Shown here: positions 16,021 to 21,210 of the stretch, in pieces
Position numbering within the stretch: the first letter of the stretch is position 1
Layout of the letters: each line of letters begins with the position of its first letter
Assembly (NCBI GenBank): GCA_002367255.1
Contig: DFBD01000254.1
Span: 1 to 21,210, forward strand
DNA from: Rhodobacterales bacterium UBA3089
GTDB lineage: Bacteria; Pseudomonadota; Alphaproteobacteria; Rhodobacterales; Rhodobacteraceae
Reading direction: 5' to 3'
DNA: 21,210 nucleotides
The notes under the pieces: model-generated
What the model was told of the DNA's origin: nothing
The model's input: the letters and a program-made list of their open reading frames with translations, nothing else
The model's database searches: none
Position numbers and translations under genes: made by a program

Positions 16021-16185
16021 TCTTGCGGTTTCATTAGCCCTTGGTTTTTATTTCTCTTTGTTATGACACTCTCCCTCCGTCGCTGCGCGCACTTTATGCA
16101 GCCCAATGTCAGGCAAAACTGCAAAACCCGCTGAGGGCTGACACTAACGCAACGCCCAAAACCGCAGGAAGTGAAGTGAAACGGG

Positions 16186-16452
16186 TCAAGGCTGAATTTG
16201 AATGTCCTCACATCCCCACGCCTGTTCCCGCATAACGGCATAGTCGCTTAGCATTTCCACAATCGCAGTATCCTTTGGCAACGCCTGCACTTCCTCCGCC
16301 GCCCGCTCCTGAAACACGTCGCCATATTCCAGCACCGGCGGGCATACTCCGACAACTGGTTCAGAACTCACCGTCGCGCAGGCGCTCAACAAGCTCGTCA
16401 CGATCACGAGGCCGCCGAGCCGCTGCCTCGAGCATCTGGCGTTGGATTTCAT
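16186..16452 (-). CDS. Outer-membrane lipoprotein spanin (o-spanin, Rz1-like)
   Basis: An 88-residue prophage lipoprotein. The basic N-terminus and hydrophobic stretch (RLGGLVIVTSLLSAC) end in the lipobox LSAC with Cys25 as lipid attachment site. The mature part is short and acidic. It begins inside the inner-spanin gene and is read in another frame, with 92 bases shared, like the Rz/Rz1 arrangement of lambda-like phages. The o-spanin joins the i-spanin across the periplasm and fuses the two membranes at the last step of lysis. It is usually richer in Pro than seen here, so the role rests on lipobox, size and gene overlap. Confidence 0.72.
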   Translation of the reverse strand: MKSNARCSRQRLGGLVIVTSLLSACATVSSEPVVGVCPPVLEYGDVFQERAAEEVQALPKDTAIVEMLSDYAVMREQAWGCEDIQIQP

Positions 16453-16615
16453 TTGCCTTCTCCTTGGTTTTAAGTCGCTGCGCCATGCGCCCGGCGCGTT
16501 CACCGGAGCGTCGCAGGGACAGAAGAAACAACAAAACGGTGAGCCCAATGGCGGCCCATTTCCCGACGGCCAGTGCAAACTGGCTGCCGGTAGGCCAAGT
16601 GATCAGCCCACCCAT
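16361..16615 (-). CDS. Inner-membrane spanin-like protein (i-spanin, Rz-like)
   Basis: An 84-residue protein with one N-terminal membrane segment (FALAVGKWAAIGLTVLLFLL, about residues 13-32), followed by a highly charged helix with coiled-coil character (RAGRMAQRLKTKEKANEIQR) and a charged tail. This is the layout of i-spanins, which are anchored in the inner membrane and reach into the periplasm. The ATG at 16615 overlaps the stop of the endolysin-like gene (TGATG); a GTG one codon earlier is possible. The o-spanin gene is embedded in its 3' part. Confidence 0.7.
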   Translation of the reverse strand: MGGLITWPTGSQFALAVGKWAAIGLTVLLFLLSLRRSGERAGRMAQRLKTKEKANEIQRQMLEAAARRPRDRDELVERLRDGEF

Positions 16616-16998
16616 CACGGCCGCCCTTTGCGCCAGTCATCCCAACGCGCGTAAATTGTGACGCTGACGCCAATCAGCGCCACGGCAATGAACACCCAGC
16701 GCAGAGTGTCGAGATATGGTACCAACGGCAGTATGGCGGTCTGCGTTTCAGCCAGAACGGATTGCGCCATCTCGACCCCAGCTGCGCCGATGGTGGCAAC
16801 CCCTGCCGCCCCACCACCCTTCATGGTGCGACTTTCGGCCAAGACTTCCCGTGCCTGCCGCGGCTCGACAGCAAACGCCACCTCCCGCACCGGAAACCTT
16901 TCACCCCACTGCCGTTCAGGCCCCAGATCCACATGCATGGTAAGCGTCCGGCCACGCTGCACTGACGTGTCATAGAGTGTGCTGATAGTGTCCACCAA
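16615..16998 (-). pseudogene. C-terminal part of a phage endolysin/peptidoglycan-binding-type protein
   Basis: About 127 codons are open, from a TTG/GTG near 16998 to the stop at 16615. A soluble part rich in Glu and Arg (REVAFAVEPRQAREVLAESR) is followed by a Gly/Ala-rich linker and a C-terminal membrane segment (LRWVFIAVALIGVSVTIYA), ending in a basic tail. I recall this C-terminus from muramidase or peptidoglycan-binding proteins in Rhodobacterales prophages, where it anchors the enzyme in the membrane. The expected N-terminal catalytic domain is absent, and the frame begins exactly at the edge of an insertion-sequence remnant (16989), so the gene was probably cut there. Position just before the spanin genes supports a lysis role. 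Confidence 0.55.
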
Positions 16999-17072
16999 CG
17001 ATAGTGGACATCTTGAGGGCAGATATGGCGGGCAAGAAGGGTCAGAAGAAGCGGTTCTGGTCGGATGAGGAG
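16989..17072 (+). mobile_element. Left-end remnant of an insertion sequence with the first codons of its transposase orfA
   Basis: TGTCCAC (16989-16995) and GTGGACA (17004-17010) form a perfect 7-base inverted repeat with an 8-base loop, like an IS tip. From ATG 17025 the plus strand encodes MAGKKGQKKRFWSDEE, which matches the N-terminus of the small first transposase protein of IS66/IS3-type elements as I know it (KGQxxRFWSDEEK). After residue 16 the match stops and the sequence becomes the antisense of the gene at 17042. So one end of an IS is left and the rest was deleted together with neighbouring prophage DNA. Confidence 0.68.
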
Positions 17073-17440
17073 AACCTCACGACAAAGGTGCCCGGCGGCA
17101 CCAGAACCTTGAAAAATTCCCCGCCAATGATGAAGGCCGCGAGCGTTTTCTTGCCGGTCTCGGCATCAATCAGCGTCAGGAAATAGTTGTTTCCAGCGGA
17201 TGTTTTGACTTGCAGCGGGAAGATTGCGGGCAGTCCGCTGCGGTTCCACATCAGGCCCGGGGTCACGTCGACTCGCCGGGGTTCATCCTGCCCGGCTGCC
17301 TCCGCGGCAGGGGCCAACCAGGCAAAATCGACATTGCGCGGATCCTTGTGGTCAGGTCCAGCCCAAAGGAATAGTACCAGGGACAGCGTTGCCGCCCAGC
17401 GCAGCCATGCACTCGTTGATTTGCGTTGCGTTGTCGCCAT
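17042..17440 (-). CDS. Signal-anchored hypothetical protein, probably truncated at its C-terminus
   Basis: A 132-residue protein with an N-terminal membrane/signal segment (AWLRWAATLSLVLFLWAG), a linker, and a strand-rich domain (SGLPAIFPLQVKTSAGNNYF, AFIIGGEFFKVLVPPGTFVV). The strand pattern breaks off at VVRFSS, and the last residues SDQNRFF come from the antisense strand of the IS remnant (IS part up to about 17072). The native C-terminus is thus probably lost. I do not recognise the family. The frame up to the junction has good coding character. It would act at the membrane or in the periplasm if made at all. Confidence 0.55.
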   Translation of the reverse strand: MATTQRKSTSAWLRWAATLSLVLFLWAGPDHKDPRNVDFAWLAPAAEAAGQDEPRRVDVTPGLMWNRSGLPAIFPLQVKTSAGNNYFLTLIDAETGKKTLAAFIIGGEFFKVLVPPGTFVVRFSSSDQNRFF

Positions 17441-17603
17441 GCATCAATACCTGACATGACCCCCATCTGCGATCATCTTCCAGCGTAACATAGCTACGTC
17501 ATCAACCGAATTCACTTGTGCTCGCCGATTAGGCACCATCACCGCATGCCTTCCCGCCGAGTAAACTCGCTGCTGCCTTGCTGCCCCGAAGGCCGCAACG
17601 GCG

Positions 17604-17948
17604 TCAGTGCGATTGCTGGTCGCCCTGATCTGCTAGGGCAGAAATTCTTGTAGCCAGATCACTACAGCTATGCAGAAAATCGACGATGATTATTGCGTCC
17701 GGATACTCAATGAAAATGATGAAGTGCTGGCCTGCGCGGCAAAGCCGCAGATCTTCCGGTAAGGACGGGTCGATCAAAACACGGCAACTTCGGCTTTGCG
17801 CGCTTCCTTCGCCGATTGTGACGCAGCAGGCAATCAGGTCCTCTTCGTAGGCGACCGCCTGTCGCGGGCCGAAGGTCGCAAGGGTCCAGCGGGCGATATC
17901 AATAAGGGAGGCTTCGGCGTGGCGCGTCAAGCGCCAGGGTTTTACCAT
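17604..17948 (-). CDS. ParE-family toxin (RelE/ParE superfamily)
   Basis: A 114-residue toxin of a type II toxin-antitoxin system. Typical ParE features are RLTRHAEASLIDIARWTLATF at the N-terminus, FGPRQAVAYEEDL, a central Arg-containing strand (DLRLCRAGQHFIIF), and the end VDFLHSCSDLATRISAL, where most relatives have HxRxD. ParE toxins poison DNA gyrase by family precedent. Its ATG overlaps the antitoxin stop by one base (TGATG), the usual order antitoxin then toxin. The pair sits among prophage genes on the same strand but has its own promoter. Confidence 0.85.
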   Translation of the reverse strand: MVKPWRLTRHAEASLIDIARWTLATFGPRQAVAYEEDLIACCVTIGEGSAQSRSCRVLIDPSLPEDLRLCRAGQHFIIFIEYPDAIIIVDFLHSCSDLATRISALADQGDQQSH

Positions 17949-18205
17949 CAGTGTTCAGACCGTGCTGCATCAAAAGCGCGTCGCACAGCCTCTTCGCCGG
18001 TTCCCGCAGCCAGATCGCCAGTGCGGGCTTGTTCAATTCCGGCACTCAGACGTACGCGCAACTCGTCGAGTTCGGCCTCTTCGCGTTCCAGCAGTCGAAG
18101 GCCAGCGCGCAAGGCTTCTGAGGCATTCTGATATCGACCGGTCGACACCAGTTGCTCTACAAGCTCCGACTGGGCCTCGGTTAGGACAACGTTTCTGGTC
18201 GCCAT
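17948..18205 (-). CDS. ParD-family antitoxin
   Basis: An 85-residue antitoxin. The N-terminal ribbon-helix-helix domain is RNVVLTEAQSELVEQLVSTG plus RYQNASEALRAGLRLLE, the ParD/CopG hallmark; the acidic, flexible C-terminus should wrap around the toxin. It is expected to bind its own promoter as a dimer. The start at 18205 is supported by GGGAG six bases upstream; an upstream in-frame ATG at 18232 would lie in the promoter and is rejected. It precedes parE with a one-base overlap. Confidence 0.88.
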   Translation of the reverse strand: MATRNVVLTEAQSELVEQLVSTGRYQNASEALRAGLRLLEREEAELDELRVRLSAGIEQARTGDLAAGTGEEAVRRAFDAARSEH

Positions 18206-18226
18206 AGTTATCTCCCAATGCTCCAA

Positions 18227-18241
18227 TGGCAATATATGCCA
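18227..18241. promoter_or_regulatory. Operator-like palindrome in the parDE promoter
   Basis: TGGCA-ATATA-TGCCA is a perfect inverted repeat with 5-base arms. It covers the -10 box of the parDE promoter, the place where ribbon-helix-helix antitoxins bind to repress their own operon. Binding by this ParD is inferred. Confidence 0.5.
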
Positions 18242-18259
18242 ATGATGTTACCCTGTCCA
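18231..18259 (-). promoter_or_regulatory. Sigma70-like promoter of the parDE operon
   Basis: On the minus strand TGGACA (18259-18254) and TATATT (18236-18231) are 17 bases apart; each box matches 5 of 6 consensus bases. The ParD start follows 26 bases after the -10 box, leaving room for a short leader with GGGAG. Confidence 0.6.
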
Positions 18260-18287
18260 CCAGAGCATGGGAAGTTCGGTACCGACC

Positions 18288-18917
18288 TCAAACCTTACCC
18301 TCCACCCATTTCGCCACAATCAGCCCCGGGATACTGTCAGCCGCCCGTACCGCATCGCGCGCCAGATCCAGCCGTTTCGACAATTTAACCTGCGGCACGA
18401 GAATGAATATCGGCGCGCTCACCACCCCGCGCCCGGTTTTCGAACGTGAGCGCACGGCCTTCCCCCGGGTGTTCAGCCGGGCCTCGGCGATCAGAAGACT
18501 GGGGCGGTTACGCCGATAGATAAAGCGAAGCCGCAGACCCGACCGCTGTTCCCATTCGCCTGGTGTGATCCGCCCACCGCGTCGGCTTTTTCCTGCGGCC
18601 TCGGTCGGGATTGCCAGCCAGAAACCATCTTTCGAGCGGATCAGCGGACCGGTGTCATGAGCATTGATGATCTTGGGGGCCTTTGACCAGATAAGGGCTG
18701 CTGCGTTCAGGCTGGGTTCGCGTGTTGGATAGAATTTCGAGCGAATGCTGCCCGCCAGTCGCCGTCCCAACCCGGCCCCGGTGATCTGTTCGCGCCAGTC
18801 GGATTTCAGGCCGGTTCCTGCTTCGCGCATGGCCGCGCTGACGGCTTTCTCACCAGCAAGGATTTCCGCCTGCATCATGGCGACAATATCCGGATTGATG
18901 TCGAGTTTCAGCTTCAT
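18288..18917 (-). CDS. DUF6441-type phage protein
   Basis: A 209-residue basic phage protein. The N-terminal helix (MKLKLDINPDIVAMMQAEIL) and the AAMREAGTGLKSDWREQ segment, followed by GLGRRLAGSIRSKFYP and a central strand FWLAIPTEAAG, fit the DUF6441 family of phage structural-region proteins as I recall it; such proteins often act at head-tail joining or tail completion, but the function is not proven. The start overlaps the stop of the head-tail gene as ATGA. The tail genes that should follow are missing: the next genes are the ParDE pair. Confidence 0.72.
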   Translation of the reverse strand: MKLKLDINPDIVAMMQAEILAGEKAVSAAMREAGTGLKSDWREQITGAGLGRRLAGSIRSKFYPTREPSLNAAALIWSKAPKIINAHDTGPLIRSKDGFWLAIPTEAAGKSRRGGRITPGEWEQRSGLRLRFIYRRNRPSLLIAEARLNTRGKAVRSRSKTGRGVVSAPIFILVPQVKLSKRLDLARDAVRAADSIPGLIVAKWVEGKV

Positions 18918-19228
18918 GACGGCCTCAGATCCAGCGTCCAGATCAGCCGCTCTGAGTCCCGGACAGGCTCGCCCTGAACAACAAAGCTTTCGGTGCCGAG
19001 AATGATCAGATCGCCGGGCTGAGGTTCCGGCAGATCGATGACACGCACATCAACGGTGGTAGTATCGCTGAGAATGCGCGCGGCCCCAAAATCAGTAATC
19101 CTATCAGGCGCGCGGCGGATGACCCGGATTGGACGTTCCTCCGACGTGCTGCCCGATATCCAGACCGCCGCCACCGCCATGTCGGCATGGGAGAATATCC
19201 GATCCATGGCGGTGGCAAACACGTTCAC
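18914..19228 (-). CDS. Head-tail joining protein (lambda FII-like)
   Basis: A 104-residue protein. The N-terminus is helical (MNVFATAMDRIFSHADMAVA), followed by strands with SEERPIRVIRRAPDR, PEPQPGDLIILGTESFVVQG and RLIWTLDL. This strand pattern (PxxGDxIxxxGxxYxVxx...) is known from small head-tail connector proteins that follow the capsid gene in lambda-like phages. The start is a GTG at 19228, 11 bases after the capsid stop. It overlaps the DUF6441 gene by four bases. Confidence 0.75.
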   Translation of the reverse strand: MNVFATAMDRIFSHADMAVAAVWISGSTSEERPIRVIRRAPDRITDFGAARILSDTTTVDVRVIDLPEPQPGDLIILGTESFVVQGEPVRDSERLIWTLDLRPS

Positions 19229-19239
19229 TGTAGCGCCTG

Positions 19240-19969
19240 TCAGTTCGAGCTGTGCAGGCGGATCGCCAGCCGGGGACGCTTGTTCACCGGCAGCACCGAG
19301 GCCTCGGTCATCAGATCAATCCAGCGGCCCTTTTCGTCCAGATGCTGGCGTGCATAGAGCGGTAGGCCAACCGTGTTGGCGGCTTCCAGAAGGTTGGCAG
19401 GCCCGCCATAGGTGGTGACGGTGTCAAACGTGCCCAGCGGAAAGGCGATGCCTTCGCCTGCCGGGATCAGACGCTCGGAGGTACCATCAGACAATGTGAC
19501 ACTGCCATTGTATTCCTCGAACAGGATACCGGCGAAGGGGAAGTTGCGACGCATGTCTTCGCGCAGCGGCTGACCACCCGTGGGCATGCTTGCGCCGCAT
19601 CAGGGTCAGCTTACGGTTCATCACCGTGAGCAGGGGACCGGCGGCATCGGAGACCCCGATTGCCGGAATGCCCTGAATGTCGGCGGGCAGGATTACATCG
19701 TCATGCGGAATCCAGGGTAGCGCAAAGGAACGCATCGAGCGACCCTCGCGATTGCCAACAGTGGCAGGGCTACCGAGAGGTACGGAGGGGAGCAGACTGA
19801 GAACTCCCTCAAATTGCTCGATGATAACAGAACGCTGGGTAACGCCCTCGAAACGGAACAGCCCGATCTGGGCAAGGCGAGTGTAAAGATTGGGCAGCAG
19901 GTTGATGGCCTGCGTCATCTCGGCCAGCGAATAGCCGCCGGCATCAAAGGGATTGCGGGTGAGGGTCAT
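19240..19969 (-). pseudogene. Major capsid protein (lambda gpE-like, Phage_cap_E type), internally deleted
   Basis: The N-terminal part (MTLTRNPFDAGGYSLAEMTQ, then NLLPNLYTRLAQIGLF and MRSFALPWIPHDD) and the C-terminal part (QPLREDMRRNFPFAGILFEE to KRPRLAIRLHSSN) belong to the HK97-fold capsid proteins of the lambda gpE group. They are in different frames: the first ends its match at MNRKLTLMRRKHA, the second begins near TGGQPLRED, and the switch lies at about 19580-19588. The whole gene spans about 243 codons where relatives have about 340, so roughly 100 codons are missing from the middle. No working capsid protein can be made. The ATG at 19969 follows GGAGAA. Confidence 0.82.
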
Positions 19970-20007
19970 GGGGTTCTCCGGAATTTATTTTTTTGGCGGG
20001 GGATGGA

Positions 20008-20388
20008 TCAGGCAGTATCGCGGGCGATGATGCCCAGAGCGGCGAGCTCGGCGATTTTGGTGGCGGTTTTGGCAGCATCATCGACGCTGGCGTCATAGGT
20101 GAGGCTTGCACTTGAAATGATGGCAGGGCCGCGGGCAATCGTGACGCCGACAGTATCGGCGAGCATGGCATCGACGCTGTAAAGCAGGACGGCGGCAGCA
20201 ACCTCTGCGCCGTCGATTCCAGCGTCACTCGCTAACGTATAAAGCCCGCTGGCGGTGATACGCCCGAGGACCGAGCCGACGGGATAGGCAATGCCGGCCA
20301 GTAGAGTGATAGTCTCGCGTGTGTAGTTGGAATTGACCTCGTATTTGAGGACATCGCCGAGGCTGGCGGGTTGGACAAGCGGGGCCAT
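20008..20388 (-). CDS. Head decoration protein (lambda gpD-like)
   Basis: A 126-residue protein of the HDPD family, which forms trimers on the expanded capsid and stabilises it. Characteristic parts are LGDVLKYEVNSNYTRETITL, GIAYPVGSVLGRITASGLY, and the end AELAALGIIARDTA. The start follows GGAGAC at a good distance. It lies between the protease/scaffold gene and the capsid gene, as in lambda (C-Nu3-D-E). Confidence 0.85.
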   Translation of the reverse strand: MAPLVQPASLGDVLKYEVNSNYTRETITLLAGIAYPVGSVLGRITASGLYTLASDAGIDGAEVAAAVLLYSVDAMLADTVGVTIARGPAIISSASLTYDASVDDAAKTATKIAELAALGIIARDTA

Positions 20389-20441
20389 TGTTTAGTCTCC
20401 GTGGTTTTTTTGGGGGGGGAATGACGGGGTAGTGCGTTTCG

Positions 20442-20828
20442 TCAGGATCTTGCGTCGGCAGCAGCCTTTTTGGCGGCGGCGACAAGCGGGCTGTCTTTCG
20501 CTGCGGCCGCTGCGGGGGCAGTGGCAACGATTAAAGCTGCATCACTGGCTGCGGCCAGATTGTCCAAAACCTGCGATCGCAGTGCATCAGGCTTGAGGCC
20601 GCGTTTCACGGCATCCGCGGTATCGATCGAGACGCCGAGACGTGCAGCCTGTGCACAGATTTGTGCTACTTCGGCGGCTTGGGCGCGGATGGCATCTGCA
20701 TCTGGAGCGGCGGCGTTGGGCGTGTCCGGAATTGCCGGTTGCGATGGCGTCGGGGCAAGCGGTGCTGCCGCCTCTGTTGGCGTTTGTGCCGCAGGTGTTT
20801 CATCGGCAGGTTCGCTGTTCGGTTTCAT
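20442..20828 (-). CDS. Nested in-frame scaffold protein (lambda Nu3-like)
   Basis: Inside the protease gene and in the same frame, ATG 20828 follows AAAGGAAACC with good spacing. It opens a 128-residue product beginning MKPNSEPADETPAAQTP, with a Pro/Ala-rich linker, then a helical part (DADAIRAQAAEVAQICAQAA) and an Ala/Lys-rich end. Lambda makes its scaffold Nu3 in just this way, from an internal start in gene C. Because the Shine-Dalgarno signal lies in the middle of coding sequence at the domain boundary, I consider the internal start real. Confidence 0.65.
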   Translation of the reverse strand: MKPNSEPADETPAAQTPTEAAAPLAPTPSQPAIPDTPNAAAPDADAIRAQAAEVAQICAQAARLGVSIDTADAVKRGLKPDALRSQVLDNLAAASDAALIVATAPAAAAAKDSPLVAAAKKAAADARS

Positions 20829-21210
20829 AGTGGTTTCCTTTCGGGTTTGGGTTTGGGGAATTCGGGTGGTCGCGTGCAGGAACGTAATCGCGCCCGGGTC
20901 ATGGCGGTCTTCGGCAAAGGCGCGAAAGGCACTACGGGGATCGGATACGGCATCTGCCAGTCCGGCCGTCACGGCTTCGACACCGCGAAATACCGCGGCT
21001 TCGGTTTTGAGTGCGGCTTCAATATCGAGCAATTCACCCCGCCCTTTGGCGACGGTTTGGGCAAAGAGCGTTCGCAGGTTTTCCAGCTCTAACTGCATGC
21101 GATCCCGGATCGCTTCGGGGAGGGGTTCATAAGGATTGGCATCAACCTTATGCGCACCGGCATGCACCAGCGTGACCCTGATACCCTTTTGATCGAGCAT
21201 GCCGCTCATT
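20442..21210 (-). CDS. S49-family prohead protease with C-terminal scaffold region, partial
   Basis: The 5' end lies beyond the right edge; the visible 255 residues cover the end of the protease domain and a scaffold-like tail. VTLVHAGAHKVDANPYEPLP is typical of phage S49 (ClpP-like, lambda gpC-type) proteases, as are DRMQLELENLRTLFAQTVAK, AAVFRGVEAVTAGLADAVSD and the closing RSAFRAF. After that comes a Pro/Ala-rich linker and an Ala-rich helical tail. Active-site Ser and Lys would be upstream and are not visible. It processes the prohead and is expected to remove the scaffold. The nested start at 20828 is listed separately. Confidence 0.85.
   Translation of the reverse strand, partial: MSGMLDQKGIRVTLVHAGAHKVDANPYEPLPEAIRDRMQLELENLRTLFAQTVAKGRGELLDIEAALKTEAAVFRGVEAVTAGLADAVSDPRSAFRAFAEDRHDPGAITFLHATTRIPQTQTRKETTMKPNSEPADETPAAQTPTEAAAPLAPTPSQPAIPDTPNAAAPDADAIRAQAAEVAQICAQAARLGVSIDTADAVKRGLKPDALRSQVLDNLAAASDAALIVATAPAAAAAKDSPLVAAAKKAAADARS

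Noticed and set aside
16099..16143. CAGCCC/GGGCTG and TGTCAG/CTGACA inverted repeats after the ketoreductase gene as an operon terminator
   Set aside because: Arms of six bases with a loop of about 30 bases and no T-run make a working terminator unlikely.
20401..20420. T7 and G8 homopolymer runs before the head decoration gene as a terminator
   Set aside because: No stem precedes the run on either strand, and a good ribosome site for the decoration gene follows directly on the minus strand.
1..21210. CRISPR array, rRNA or tRNA genes
   Set aside because: No regularly spaced repeats and no RNA gene structure were seen on either strand.

Overview
The window looks like an accessory region (genomic island plus prophage) of an alphaproteobacterium, most likely a Rhodobacterales/Roseobacter-group member. 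This is an inference from moderate-to-high GC, the codon style, and protein types I associate with that group (a DUF6880-type protein, an Arm-DNA-binding integrase, DUF6441 and lambda-like head proteins, small lysis proteins). No rRNA or tRNA gene was found.

Left flank (1-3747): the start of a DUF6880-type gene (minus strand), a tyrosine integrase broken by a one-base frameshift just before its catalytic HxxR box, a small conserved hypothetical gene, about 0.5 kb of apparently decayed DNA ending in nested palindromes, a PagL-like outer-membrane lipid A deacylase gene, and the C-terminal remnant of an IS21-type istB gene. This flank is littered with mobile-element debris.

Centre (3748-16020): a compact aryl-polyene (APE)-like type II polyketide/fatty-acid gene cluster. 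Unit one is ACP, COG4648-like membrane protein and AMP-forming acyl/aryl ligase. A PlsC-type acyltransferase follows on the opposite strand. Unit two is a long, tightly coupled operon: UbiE-like methyltransferase, GT2 glycosyltransferase, small secreted protein, hotdog dehydratase (ApeI-like), LpxL-like acyltransferase, LolA-like carrier, MMPL/RND exporter, ketosynthase, ketosynthase-like chain-length factor, second dehydratase (ApeP-like) and FabG-like ketoreductase. In the inferred scheme the ligase primes the ACP with an aryl/acyl starter, KS:CLF elongates, KR and the paired dehydratases leave every double bond in place, the acyltransferases and glycosyltransferase attach the polyene to a lipid-like head group, and the LolA/MMPL pair moves it to the outer membrane. 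The set is smaller than the well-studied gammaproteobacterial clusters: one ACP, one active ketosynthase, no thioesterase and no regulator.

Right flank (16186-21210): a decayed lambda-like prophage read on the minus strand. From its upstream end it carries an S49 prohead protease with a nested scaffold start, head decoration protein, a major capsid gene with a large internal deletion, a head-tail joining protein, a DUF6441 protein, a ParDE toxin-antitoxin pair with its own promoter/operator, a truncated hypothetical gene joined to an insertion-sequence remnant, the C-terminal part of an endolysin-like gene, and overlapping inner and outer spanin genes. No tail genes remain between the head and lysis genes. 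The biosynthetic cluster is thus bounded on both sides by mobile-element remains.
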